This document shows positions 22,518-34,308 of a stretch of 64,000 bases of DNA, piece by piece. Below the pieces are notes generated by a model that worked only from the letters and a program-made list of their open reading frames with translations, did not search any database and was not told the origin of the DNA. Both the position numbers and the translations under genes were made by a program. The DNA is from Elmis aenea (taxonomy: Eukaryota > Arthropoda > Insecta > Coleoptera > Elmidae). Each line of letters opens with the position of its first letter. Position 1 is the stretch's first letter. The DNA is taken from assembly GCA_947652605.1 (NCBI GenBank), contig OX393576.1, positions 14,224,575 to 14,288,574 on the forward strand. The letters run 5' to 3'.

Positions 22518-24589
22518 ATGTATGGACAACTTATTCCGTTTAAAACAATTAATAGAGAAGAAAATAAGTACAGGAAGAGATCTACTTTTACTTTTCATAG
22601 ATCTCACAAAAGCCTACGATAGCGTGCCTGTCCAGGAATTATGGAAAGCATTAGAAAACACAAACATAAGTAGTAGAGTAACTAAAGCCATCCAAGAACT
22701 ATACAGGGACACTAAAATTAAAATTGGAAGATCGACATCGAAAGGATTTGATACATCAAAAGGACTAAAACAAGGATGTTGCTTGTCCCTGACACTATTT
22801 AGAATATATATTGAAGACTCCTGGAGAACGTGGAAAAAAATGCTAGGGCATGGGGATAAATATAGGAGAAAGCAATATACAGGGTGTCCCAGCCAAGACG
22901 AATTATTCGATAGCTCTGTTATTAGTGATAATATTTAAAAAGTTAAATATAAAAGTTGTTTGTTATAATTTACTTCATAACCTAAAATTATTTTCAACTA
23001 TACACAGTGTTTTGTTTTTGCGCTCTGATACCAAACATTGTTTTTTTATATGGATATATTTTGTAATTTTTGGATGTAAAATAAAGTAAAAAAATACGGA
23101 TTTTTAGTGGAATAATAGTGGAAATTTTGCCGATTAACTGTTTTGGTTGACAGTTCATACAAATTGTTTTGAATTTTCAAAGGCTAATACCGATATTTTA
23201 GGTAAAATACTCGCAAATAATCATAAGAAACGAAATAACTTCAAAAATATTAAATTTGACATAAAACATGCTTAACAACTTTAAAAGATAATTAAATTTT
23301 CTATAAGAAAATGTAAAAATATATAGGGTTCCATTAAAAAAAATGACTTACATGCGTTTAAAGTTTAGCGAAATTTTAAAAATGTAACTAGTCAACAATC
23401 ACTATGACACTATTGTCTAATAAATTACCAGAGTAAATTGCTCTGGTGTTGTTATGTTAATAAATATAAATATTTTTATAAAGGTCTGCATCTGTCAGAA
23501 TTTAAAAAAAAAACGTTAATAACTCAAAAACGGTTCATTTTAGACATAAATAACCTATAATATTTTTTAAAGAGAATTTAATTTTACATCCAAAAATTGC
23601 AAACTACACAAGGTGTTCCATATAAAAAAACAATGTTTGGTATCAGAGCGCAAAAACAAAACACTGTATAGTTGAAAATAATTTTAGGTTATGTAGTAAA
23701 TGATAACAAACAACTTTTACATTTAACTTTTTTAAATATTATTACTAATAACAGAGCTATCGAATAATTCGTCTTGGCTGGGACACCCTGTATATACACT
23801 CCAATTTTCGGACGACCAGGTGCTTATAGCCCAAGATAAGGATGACCTTCAATACATGACAAGGAAAATTAAAGAAGAATACGAAAATATTCAATGAATA
23901 TGGAGAAAACTAAATACCTTTGTATTGGTGGAGAATCCGATGACCTAGAATTAGAAAGAGTAGAGAAAATATCTAAACGCAATGGTTACCAGTACCTGGG
24001 TGTCAAAATTCAAGATGATGGAAAGGATGAAAAAGAAACTCGACAACGAATAGGACAAGGAAGAAGAGACATCAAAAGGGTAAGTGGAATATGGTGGAGT
24101 AAGGAAATAAAATAGAAAAGGAAATACAACATATACAACACAGTTATTAAAAGTATAGTATTGTTGCTATTGTATGGAGCAGAAGCATGGAGGTGGACAG
24201 AAGCAGATAAAAGAAGGCTGGAAGCTTTGGAGATGGATGCCCTAAGAAGATCGTATAGAATATCTAGACTAGATAAAGTACCGAACACTACAATTAAAGA
24301 ATCAATTGGACTGAGGGAAACTATAATACAAGAGGCAGAAAGACGACAATTAATTTGGTACGGACATGTAAGAAGGATGGCAGACCATCGAATGCCAAAA
24401 GTAACGCTGGATTGGATCCCTCCTGGAAGAAGAAAACGAGGCAGATCCAGGAAGACATGAAATGAGGGCATTCAGAGAGCTATGAGCGAAGAAATCTGCA
24501 AGAGGACCAGTGGCAGGATAGGGAGGGGTGGAGGAACAATCTGGGGATCGGACAGCGCCGACAGACGCTATAGAACCGATTTATATATA
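22518..24589 (+). pseudogene. LINE reverse transcriptase remnant split by a MITE
   Basis: 5'-truncated LINE. The first part (22522-22879) reads 'LLLLFIDLTKAYDSVP' and 'GLKQGCCLSLTLFRIYIED', the RT palm region. A frame change near 22840 leads to 'GINIGESN'. The MITE at 22880-23790 interrupts. On the other side the catalytic motif FSDD (FADD-type, first Asp at 23811) follows, then 'VLIAQDKDDLQYMTRK'. After a stop at about 23895 the tail continues: 'NMEKTKYLCIGG', 'YQYLGVKIQDDG', 'LLYGAEAWRWTEADKRRLEA' and 'RRQLIWYGHVRRM'. It ends in a different frame with 'QWQDREGWRNNL' and a stop. A TATATATA 3' tail closes it. TAATTTC at 22511-22517 and 24590-24596 is a possible 7-bp duplication. The clade is unresolved (RTE-like or related). 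Confidence 0.85.
22880..23790. mobile_element. CAGGGTG MITE inserted in the LINE
   Basis: Ends CAGGGTGTCCCAGCCAAGAC and its inverted copy, with TA on each side. The arms pair for about 180-200 bp. The right side then continues as a full arm of the 54680-55986 type ('tctggtgttgttatgtta', 'gcatctgtcagaattt'), and the inner left arm is deleted. The 911-bp element has no ORF of its own. Confidence 0.9.
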
Positions 24590-24596
24590 TAATTTC

Positions 24597-25754
24597 GGAA
24601 TCCAATAGTTTTTTTCATTATCTTCTAAAATTAAACCGCAGTGCACAGTGCACGAGATTAGCCGGACGATGCAAATCGGTCACCGTGTGACGTCACCTGG
24701 TAACCACGTAGAAAATAAGTGGTCATGTTTTATACAGAGCTATAGAATTAGAATCGTGTGCGATGGTAGAAAAATAGAAGTATTACTTCCGTCGTCTGAT
24801 AAATTTTCTCTATTGCTTAAAGACTGTAATGAAATAACTGTACTCATATGTTTGTATTCTAAAACTTTCTGTTAGTATTGCGACTGGGACGGTAACGTGT
24901 AATAAGTCTATATCAGACTGGAGTGTTGTAACCACATATGTTGGTGTGGAGTATTTTAAAATTGATTTGACAAAACTAGTTTGAAACAGTCGGTGGGTGC
25001 AGTTCTTTGACTTTGGATTAGAAGTGGCAGCCTGCAGACTAGCGGTGGACAATGATATTACACATTTTTTTTGTTGTTTTATACGCCAAAGCACGACTAC
25101 AACATTTTTACTGGCCGCATTTGAGTTTGTAACGCATTTCTTATCCTGAACGAATCAGTACCACAATTATCGATCGGGAATATAAATTTGTCTTTAAGGG
25201 CCCTGTTGCCTTATAGAAATAACATGAAATTCACCTTTTCGTCTTGCTATTAACAGAGCGAGCCCATTTATTAATATTTGGATGAATTTCTAAATTTTTT
25301 AAACAGAGATGCATGCATATGTTTCACAAGTGAAGTGACATCTTTTGAATAATCTATTTTCATAACTTTATTTAAGTAAATATGCTTTAAAACGATTACA
25401 GGACCGACATAGTCCTGATCTTTGAATGCTGACACAAGAAATGAAAATAATAAGCGCAGAGTCGATGCCTCTGTTATAAATCTGATGCAACATTGATTCA
25501 ATACAAGTTGTTAGGTCGCTGCACTTTTATTGTGGTTATTAAAAACGTGGTCGCGACATCGCCTTTTATTGCGTTATTATTTATTCCTTTTTGTAGCTTA
25601 TATTTAGTACGCGGATGCAAATTCCCAGTACCTAACCTACCAAGCTTGTTTCTTGTAACGATCGATGGCATGCATTTTTTTAAATTGGCGATTGTGGAAC
25701 AACAGTTATTTAGTTAATTTTATTTTAAAATTGTCGAAAAAAATATTCTATTTA
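24597..25754. other. Unique stretch, no gene
   Basis: Open frames of 75-94 codons on both strands show no family signature. Confidence 0.45.
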
Positions 25755-26251
25755 TATAGATCCACAGTTTTAGAACGCGTTGTACAGGGTGTTTCATAAA
25801 TATTGCGAATAATTCAGGTGGTGATTTCTTATCGAAAATTAAGGGGGGGTTTTTCATATAATTTGTTTTTCTTAGACGTCTCCTTTCTGAGTTACACTTC
25901 CATAGGGGGGAGCGTAAAATTAGGTTTTTATTTTATTTCTCAAATTTTGATAAATCTAGAAGAATGATATTTGGTAGATGTTTTATACTTATTAAAAGGT
26001 TTCCCGTAGTAATATTTTCAATCATCTTCCACCTTTACAGGGGACTGAAAAGTGCGACCCCTGTTGGTTTGCAATTTTAAAATGTTTTTTTAAAGATTGA
26101 TTTATTTAGAAATTTTTTTTGTTCTTTAGTTCTCGTAAAACCTACCGTTTTTGAGTAAAAATTAAAACAAGTCAACATGAACCATCAAATATCCCAATTA
26201 TAAAACAACTCATTTTGGTGGTTGCCATGGTTTGTTTATGTTCATATTGGG

Positions 26252-26297
26252 TAGAATTGACGCGCGGCGACAACGCTATAACGCCCGTCAATTCTAG
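26252..26297. repeat. Short inverted repeat at the MITE axis
   Basis: TAGAATTGACG and CGTCAATTCTA bound a GC-rich core ('cgcggcgacaacgc'). It is one of two foreign palindromes at the axis of the surrounding MITE. Confidence 0.65.
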
Positions 26298-26298
26298 C

Positions 26299-26444
26299 TA
26301 ATGGTGCATTTCCACGTGAGAGTAAATTACTCTCGATAGCAGCGTCGCCAAGGATACAGCCCCTGAGAGTAACTCGCTATTGGCTGTATCCTTGGCGACG
26401 CTGCTATCGAGAGTAGTTTACTCTCACGTGGAAAGGCACCATTA
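26299..26444. mobile_element. 146-bp hairpin element at the MITE axis
   Basis: Arms 26299-26361 and 26382-26444 (63 nt each) pair at 61 of 63 positions around a 20-nt loop. The ends are TAATGGTGC/GCACCATTA. It is absent from the sibling element at 17517-18215, so it was added here. It is a foldback MITE of unknown superfamily. Confidence 0.8.
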
Positions 26445-26937
26445 TATGAACATAAACAAACCATGGAATCCACCAAAATGAGTCTCTTTTATTTTTTACT
26501 CAAAAACGGTAGGTTTTACGAGAACAACTAAAGAACAAAAAAGTTTCTTAATAAATCAATCTTTCAAAAAAACATTTTAAAGTTGCAAAATTTCAACCCA
26601 CCAAAAAGTTCTGATAAAAAAACCAACAGGGGTCGCACTCTTCAGCCCCCTGTGAAGGTGGGAGATGATTGAAAATATTACTATAGGAAACCTTTTAATA
26701 AATATGAAACATCTACCAAATATCATTTTTCTACATTTATTCAAATTTGAGAAATAAAATAAAAACCTAATTTTACGCTCCCCCCTATGGGAGTGTAACT
26801 CAGAAAGGGTCTAAGGAAGAAAATTTAAATAAAAAACCGCCTTTAATTTTCGATAAGGAATCACCACTTGATTTTTTTTTTGCAATATTTACGAAACACC
26901 CTGTAGGTACAACGCGTTCTAAAACTGTGGATCTATA

Positions 26938-27770
26938 GGCAATTCGTCTTACCAATTTGAGAGTTTACTGTAATTTTCGATATTAAAATAATTTTCAGCA
27001 TTCTCTGTATATTGTAATAGTTTTATTTGAAAACCAAAATATGGGTTGCATTACGGCACTAAAAGGGTATTTAATAAATGTATTCGGATAGAGTTCATAA
27101 AATAATTCTTATACGGGTTAGACAAAGTTTATTTATAATTTTCGAAACCTCTGTTTCATTTTGGTTTTACAGCTTACTGTAAAAATTAAATGTTTGTTGA
27201 GTATAAGGCACATTTTGCAAACTCATGTTAGAAAAACGTATAAACCATGAGCCAGGTCGTAATTTGAGATGAGAGATATTTAATTTTAAATTAACGACCA
27301 GCTCAGTACGAAATCTGGTCTTAGGTACCGTTGGGCTTCATTTCATCAAAGGATTTTAATAACCGATCTCGCACATAACCACAGTTGGTCTGCCTTTTAA
27401 GCGAGTTCCACAGAGCAACTCATCCGATCTATCAAAAAGCTTGGGTATTTAACAATGAACTTGTGATACAGTCGTAAGATGGATTCAACGGACCTGATCG
27501 TTGGATTAGATCCTTAATCCCTAACGTTAGTGGTTGACAAAGGATTTCATCCCGTTCCTGAATCCATTTGAATAGTAGCAACGTAATAAAACTAGGCTCG
27601 CTTGTACCCTGTTAGCCAAATTAAATCAATTGGAACATGACCATTTCTTAATTATTTTTGTCAATGCCATATAAAAAAATTTACTAAAAAGCGATGTGAA
27701 TAAAGAATGAAATTATAATTTAACAATATGATTACCGAAAATACATATTTGTAAGTAAGTATTAAATAAA
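26938..27770. other. Unique stretch, no gene
   Basis: No gene or repeat boundary recognised. Slightly richer in G+C at 27290-27560, without coding signature. Confidence 0.45.
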
Positions 27771-28443
27771 CAAGAGAGGGTCACGATACGTTGTCGCTAG
27801 AGCTTGATTAAGGTTGTGTTTATTGCACCAAGGACATCAAAACTAAATGTTTTCCAGTTAAACGTGCCACTGGCCATTTTCTTGGAAAACAAATAGGGGA
27901 AAACTGAAAAATTGGTATAAAAAGGTCATTTTTGCGATCGTGTTGGCCATGAAACCGTCAGAGACAAAATCGAAATTCTTCTAATTACCCATGCGCGCAT
28001 CCTTTGCAAGTAAAATGGTGCAAAGTTTTTGAAAAAATCGTTAACGGTTCCGGCTAAAAACGTCAAAAACGAAACCCCTGCATAAGCGATATGATTTGAG
28101 AAGTTGTGGTTTATCTGTATAATTAAATCTATGCGACTTGCATGGGCGTTTAACATAGGAAAAACCGTTTTTACAAAGGCCTCGTTTTTCTCCGGAACCG
28201 TTTAAGATTTTTTCAAAAACTTTGCGCCATTATACTTGCAAAGGATGCGCGTATTGGTACATAGAAAAATTTAGATTTTGTCTCTGATGGTTTCATGGCC
28301 AACGCGATCGCAAAACTACTTTTATTATTCACCTTTTCAGTTTTCCCACGTATAACTCTGCAAAACATTTAGTTTTGATGTTCTTGATGCAATAAACACA
28401 GCCTTAATCAAATTGTAGCGACAACGTATCGTGACCTTCCCTG
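27771..28443. mobile_element. MITE with GGTCACGATACG ends and ~300-bp arms
   Basis: The left 'gagggtcacgatacgttgtc' and right inverted copy (CAGGGAAGGTCACGATACG read in reverse) begin arms of about 300 bp. The arms pair through 'tgtgtttattgca', 'gttggccatgaaaccgtcag' and 'catcctttgcaagtaaaatg'. A half copy lies at 61838-62115. No ORF of note. Confidence 0.85.
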
Positions 28444-28872
28444 GTAAGACTGGTGAGACACATCGGTACCAGAACAATACGTCCCAATTAAGCGGTTGTC
28501 CCAATAATACGAAGTTGCCCGTAAATAATTAAAGGTAAACAAAAATAACCTAATGCTTTATAAACCTTCCATATATTTTTAGGCGCTTTTATCAAAAATA
28601 TTTAAATCTCTTTCGTGGGGATCTGTCAGATAATAAATCCTACTATAAATAAAGTCACCATAAGACAGAAAGTGTAGCTTAGATTGACTAGGGAAGTTGC
28701 CGTAATGATCACAAGGCCACCATGTTGCAGACAATTACTAGTCCAATTAAACGGCAGATGTCCCTAATATCCGATAAAAATGTTTGGTATATTCTCAATT
28801 TGTGTATGACCTCCAGCATTTGTCTCCAATAAACGGCAACAAAAATTAATCATAATCCATTGTACTTTTTAC
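28444..28872. other. Unique stretch
   Basis: Nothing recognised. Confidence 0.4.
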
Positions 28873-29168
28873 CAGGGGTTTGGAGCAATGGGTTTTTACC
28901 AGGAGCAGGAGCGAAGCCCGGAGCAAATAATTTTGATTGCTCCACTGCTCCAGTTTATTATGTAAAATTTAAACCAAAACTACTTTTTTTTCCTTTTTCT
29001 CAACGTTTGAAGATCAGTAATCTGTTTTTTCAAACATTTATTTATTTTCACTCGTTTGTTAGTGCCAAATATTGTTATTTTTGACCAACTTCTACATATC
29101 ATATTATATTAACAATATTTAGAGCATGGAGCGGAGCAATTAAAAAATTGGACTGCTCCAAACCCCTG
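28873..29168. mobile_element. hAT-type MITE with GGAGC repeats
   Basis: The ends CAGGGGTTTGGAGCA and TGCTCCAAACCCCTG are exact inverted copies. Flanks CTTTTTAC and GTTTTTAC agree at 7 of 8 positions. GGAGC/GCTCC pentamers are repeated near both ends. It belongs with 62803-63328. Confidence 0.9.
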
Positions 29169-29804
29169 GTTTTTACAACAACAAAAATGTTATTTAGATT
29201 TGTTAATCTGTCGCTAACATCAAGTTAACAAATTTAAAAACGATTTATTGATTTCCAAGCCGAAAAATAGTAACGAGTTCAGTATTATTTTAAGATAATA
29301 CATAGCAGAAGGTCGCGTAATAGTTTAATTTTAGACTTGACCTACGAAAGTAAAAGGTACTGACATTCCAAACTTAGTCTAATATTTTGAATATAATGGT
29401 GTAATTTTATGGATGAATAATTTACAATTAAACTATCATTATCATTTTAAGTTAAAAAGTGGCGCATTGCAATAAAATTGTTAATAATGATTATGGTGCA
29501 CGTTAAATTCAATAATGCTAAAATAAACTAAGCGTCGATGATTGTGAACTTCAAAGTTCATTTAATTTTAATTGGTGCTTTCGCCCACACAAGTCGACGT
29601 AAAAATAGCTATCAGGTGAATTAAAACGTTGGTTTCTAAACGAGAATGGTACAAGATTTATTTTCGTGTATCGCTAGAAATCACGAAATAGTGCGTCAGC
29701 TAATTGGTTTTTAGCACAGTTTTATGTTTAACATTACTAAATTGCATTATTCCTGAATTTATGAGGAATATTTAACAAAATACTAATTAAATTGTTAATG
29801 TGAA
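29169..29804. other. Unique AT-rich stretch
   Basis: Nothing recognised. Confidence 0.4.
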
Positions 29805-30283
29805 AATTTTCTCGACCTGTCAAATTTGCGGTTTCAACCAATCACTTATCTTCTAGATACTACCAATAGAAGCATTAGTATACGGTAATAATTTTACATT
29901 CCCCTGTCAGATGTTGATACTCCTGTCAAATTTGCGTTTTAGGCCAATAAAAAACTCAGGTTTCCCAGAAACGACCAATAAACATAATCATACACTGATA
30001 ATATCCTATCACAACTAACAGATTTTCAAACGTTTATTGGTCGTTTCTAAGATATCTGAGTTTGTGGTTGGCCGAAAATATAAATTTGGAGAGGAATTAA
30101 ATATTTTCGTCTTGATAATTTTTTGACGAATTTCGGCGACCAGTATCGTTACTTTAATATAGATTAAACCACACCCCTAACCCACCACTCTGACAGTACT
30201 TGTAAAATTTGACCTGACATACATTTAATTTGACAGATAGGTTAGGTGAAGGAAATTTTCTGACAAAATATAACTGCATTGCA
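29805..30283 (+). repeat. CCAAT-bearing palindromic repeat, copy 2
   Basis: The terminal 'gaaaattttctcgacctgtc' and 'gataggttaggtgaaggaaa' are imperfect inverted ends. Inside, 'cagaaacgaccaataaacat' and 'cgtttattggtcgtttctaa' form an inverted pair. At least five ATTGG/CCAAT pentamers are present. The opposite-orientation copy is at 20990-21375. Confidence 0.7.
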
Positions 30284-30688
30284 AATAATCTATAACTTTT
30301 GACAAATCTTCATTCATGCAAGTTGAATCAGAAAAATTAAACTTAAGCACACTTTATAATGTTCAGGCGTTATTAGAAATTTGACAAACCATAAAATATA
30401 ACGCTCTATGCTTTAAAAAAAATGATATAACTTAAAACACGTAATTTTTAAGGATACAGGTTTGAAAATTGCAAATCCATAAACAGTACTCTATTGATAA
30501 CAAACAAAAATTAAGACAACAAAAAGTCATAGTTGTCTTTTTCGGTTTAACGAAAGATGATGGTAAAAGTTGAACACCACAGTATGTGGAGTATATTTCA
30601 TTACCAATTGTTTTTTAAACGTAAAGTATTAAAACTGTCAAAATATATGATGGAGCGTTATTTCATAATAGTATATATATTATATACC
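30284..30688. other. Unique AT-rich stretch
   Basis: Nothing recognised. Confidence 0.4.
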
Positions 30689-31232
30689 CACGTCTCTCAA
30701 AGTAGTTTTCTAACCTCTGGGGGTCTTCAATACTCTCTCAAGGGATCCTCAAAACTTTTTCAGAGGGGTGCGATCTCCTTAAATTTTGTTTTGTTTTGAA
30801 AAATATTGTTTTTGTTTTATTACAAAAGTGTTATTTATGTTAAAACGTAATGAATGGGTTTATTATTAAGTATTTAAAAAAACACGCCTGTGTTATTTAT
30901 ATGATTCATAAATTTATATCATTTGTTTAAGCTTTAAGCCATGTGGACATACGACAAAAGTATGTTGAACATACCTTAGCCAACATTTTGGTTTGTACTG
31001 ATAATTTGATACGGCTTTGTTTTCGAAATAGTTTCATGATTATAAATATTTGCAGTTGTAGGGTTTGAAGTTGAATCCATTGCTGCCTTACTAATTCGCT
31101 TACAATTTTTTAAAATTAATTAACTAATAATTTTTTAACACGGTGTCATTCTTGTATGTAACTCAAAATGTTATTTTGGGGGCTCAATATTTTTTTTAAA
31201 TTCCTGAGACGAAAAAAGTTTGAGAACCACTG
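30689..31232. mobile_element. Probable hAT-type element, decayed
   Basis: The right end AAAAAAGTTTGAGAACCACTG is the inverted form of a common hAT terminus. The left end CACGTCTCTCAAAGTAG is a degraded partner. Mirrored 'ctctgggggtcttcaata' and 'ttttgggggctcaatatt' follow inside. No convincing 8-bp duplication remains. Confidence 0.5.
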
Positions 31233-31275
31233 TAATGTAAAAATGTGTTTGTATTGTTTCTGCGTTACGTTAAAC

Positions 31276-31345
31276 TATGTTTTTTTGTGTTTTAGGTAAG
31301 CGCATTCACTAGCAACATCACAGATGCTTATTTGTAAGGTAATAA
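31276..31345 (+). other. Candidate recursive splice (ratchet) site
   Basis: A T-rich run (31280-31293) leads into TTTAG|GTAAGC with the junction between 31295 and 31296, joining a 3' splice site directly to a 5' splice site. A second AAG|GTAAT lies about 43 nt further on. Chance occurrence is quite possible. It would only matter if the window is an intron of a plus-strand gene. Confidence 0.2.
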
Positions 31346-32339
31346 AGTAAATATTAGTTTTATTATGTTGAGGAACTCGACATGCAACATTTAAATGAAC
31401 GTTTCAGCACTAAAAGCGTAACTACTACACATTTGTCTAAAAGACGCAACGTTTACATTCTAATTCTACAGCCAAAATCAGTTGTAGTAGTGCTGTATGT
31501 ACAACTAAGATAATATAGAACCAGGTGTGAAGTTATTTTACCAGACAAAAATTACATTGTAGGCACATTTTATACCAAACGCTCAAGTACAGTTTAAATT
31601 ATGTTATTAAAGCACCACACAAAACCTTATTAGTAAGCACTAATAGAACAAAAAGCGACAAATTTGCATCCCTGTTCCATTAGTGTTTTGTTTTACGATC
31701 AAGTTTAGCCTAGTATATGTTTCAACTGGGCATACTAATATTTGTTCGGTGTAACTCAAGTATGGTAGTAGGTTATTTTGGAGCAAATTAAGTTCAGGAT
31801 TTTGTTTCCGGTGTAGTCGGTATAATACATAATGTTATTCTCCTCGGTTGTTGTTTAGAAATGAAACTCGGAACAGTCAATATCGTTTATGCCGTGTTTG
31901 CGTAATACATTTTATATTTCCGTTTGTTACTGACCATCGCCAGCAATGTTCGTGTTTTATTTTGAAATTAAAATAATGTTTATATGCTGATTCCAATCTT
32001 AAGATAAAACCAAGCAAAGTTATATGCATGCTTGGTTAATAACGCACTGTTTTTTTATTGTTAAATAACAGTGGCTTTAGACTTAACTGGATATGCGTTA
32101 AAATTAATTAAATAATCCCTAGCACATTCGATTAAAAAAGGTTGCTTATCGGGACAGTATTTTTAAGTCGGTATTTTAAATAAACGGTCAATATTTATAA
32201 TAATAAAATTATCAGTTCGTGATAAAAGTGGTCATTATTAACACCAAACCAAAAACAAACTATCAGTATTTTAAATAGATAATTAGTATTTACTTTTTTT
32301 TATATAAAAACAAACTTATTAGCTTCATTTTCATTATAT
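31346..32339. other. Unique AT-rich stretch
   Basis: Nothing recognised. Confidence 0.4.
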
Positions 32340-32416
32340 TTTTAAAAACTAACCAACCCTTAAACGGACCCTCCATTACTCTGACCAAATGAATGAGGGT
32401 CAAGGCTAAAGTTTTT
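32340..32416. repeat. GACCCT hairpin repeat, copy 1
   Basis: 'aaccaacccttaaacggacc' and 'gagggtcaaggctaaagttt' form an imperfect hairpin. The same repeat occurs at 39655-39742 and 39803-39905. Confidence 0.6.
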
Positions 32417-33155
32417 TTTAATATAAACAAACGATTAGGTAAAATTTCATTATTTATATAAAAATTCTTTAATTACATTGACCAAAAATTAGAAATATAT
32501 TGACTAAAAAACTAAATTATACCGATAAGTTCTATTGTACTGACAAAATGCTGTTTGATACTAACACCTAATAATTATTAATATTCCCGAAAATATTTAT
32601 ATATGTATACTGACCATTTGGTTTACAAAATATTTACCATTAAACAATAAAATACTGACGAAATAAATGGAAGTGAATAAAAAAATAGAATTTGGCTAAA
32701 TATAAGTTAAAATAGTAAAAGTCTTCCCTCTTTTCTGAAAACATATGATAGCTTAAACGTATCATTATTATTAAGAGCCTATTAATTGAGTCTGTTTGCA
32801 ACTGTTGCGCATTTCCGGTTTGCCCTTATATAACTGTTATTTCAACGGTACACCCCCTGTATTATCACATATTTAAATGAAAAGATCCCTATCAAATTAT
32901 GTCAGAAAATATGGTAAAAACATTTTCTCTAGGTGCTTTAGTTTAAGGGTCTTTTTCCTAATTTTTTTTGGACAAGTCCATATGGGTATGACCGAATAAA
33001 ACTGTTTTCATTTATTTATCTGTATAATTCATGCATAATATTTAAAACTTAAATGATACTTTTAACTTATCAAGAAGTCGTGAAAATAACACGAAATACT
33101 TAATTCATATGAAAAAGGAATAACTTGTGAAAAGAAAGTAAATATATAATATATA
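32417..33155. other. AT-rich stretch with one solo MITE end
   Basis: 'ggtacaccccctgtatta' ending near 32869 looks like an orphan CACCCTG terminus. Otherwise nothing is recognised. Confidence 0.4.
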
Positions 33156-33630
33156 AGTTCACCACTGGTAACTTCTAAACCGTAGTAGATCGGTTAAATG
33201 GGACAACAGTCACCTATTTTTTAAAACAATTTGCAATGCTAATGGTTTTTTGAAAAAAAAAACATGGTGCGCTAGATATGAAAGAAACACCGAAATGGGT
33301 CAATATTTTAAACTTTAACAAAGCTCTGTTGTAAGGTTGATATAAAAAACTTATAAAGTAAAAAGTTGTAGCTATTTTTATGTTTTATTAAATAATGACA
33401 TTCGTTTGTTTAAATAAACACTGCTTTGATTGTTGGCGGTTTAAGGTAAACTGTGATAAATTAAAAACTAAATTCGATGTGTTGTGCTATTAAAAAAACA
33501 GTTCTTATTGTATTACTTTTTACTTCAGTTGTGATTTTTATAAAATTCCAATACTAAAATTGTATTTTTACTAACTTTTTCCTAACCGACCTTGTATCTA
33601 TTACGATTTAGAAGTTACTAATGGAGTACA
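33156..33630. mobile_element. MITE with ACTGGTAACTTCTAAA inverted arms
   Basis: The left 'actggtaacttctaaaccgt' and right 'acgatttagaagttactaat' are inverted partners, with 'gatcggttaaatgggac' opposite 'ctaaccgacctt'. The interior has 'catggtgcgctagatatgaa', resembling the 40661-41399 family. It is decayed. Confidence 0.6.
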
Positions 33631-34308
33631 ACGTATATAACATTGTTACATTATTAAATTAAATTATTACGTTAATTAGTGTCTGTAACGTATTAATCAT
33701 AATTTATTTTTAATTTTAGATTCGTAACGTACTTGTGTTTTTACAAATAAATAAACATGAACTTCGTTTTAACTAGAATTACGAGAGTTGTCATTTACAA
33801 TAAAGCAACATATTTTGTATTAAATATCACGAATGTAGTCATATTAACACATTTCGTGCGGGAAGCGTATTAATACCCGTTCAAGCGACCGGCGGTCTCC
33901 GGCGGGAAGCGTATTAATACCTTTTATGCAGAATTTTTATAAACTGCAGGAATTGTACTAAAAAAATATTTATGCGTTTGCCGTTATACTGGTAACTGTT
34001 ACAGTCGCACCTAACTTGCATATAGAGTAGAAAAAAACTATCTGTAACCTTTTTGACTTTGGTTTATAAAGTTTTTCTTACTGTTTAGTAATATAATTTA
34101 TTTGTGTTATTATGACAACTGCTTATTTATTAAATACATATGGTTTATGTATTATGGTTAATGATTTAAAATGAAAAACTGTTAAAAAATATTAACTGTT
34201 GTATTTTTTAATTAACTACATTATTAAATAAGAAATTCAATAATTTTATAGTCAGCTACGGTTGACATTAATAAAAACACAAAGAGGATAATTTAAATGC
34301 GCTATATA

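Larger units (their letters stand above)
25785..26903. mobile_element. CAGGGTG MITE with long arms and axis insert
   Basis: CAGGGTGTTTCATAAATATT left, ACACCCTG right, TA flanks. The arms of over 450 bp pair through 'tcttatcgaaaattaagggg', 'cataggggggagcgtaaaat', 'gtttgtttatgttcat' and 'caaaaacggtaggttttac'. About 196 bp at the axis (26248-26443) is not part of the arms and consists of two smaller palindromes. Confidence 0.9.
25755..26937. repeat. Outer 30-bp palindrome carrying a MITE at its centre
   Basis: TATAGATCCACAGTTTTAGA plus ACGCGTTGTA (25755-25784) is repeated in perfect inverse at 26908-26937. Without the MITE and one TA, the arms would be separated only by GG. The sibling MITE at 17517 has different flanks, so this outer palindrome belongs to the locus and not to the MITE family. 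Confidence 0.85.
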
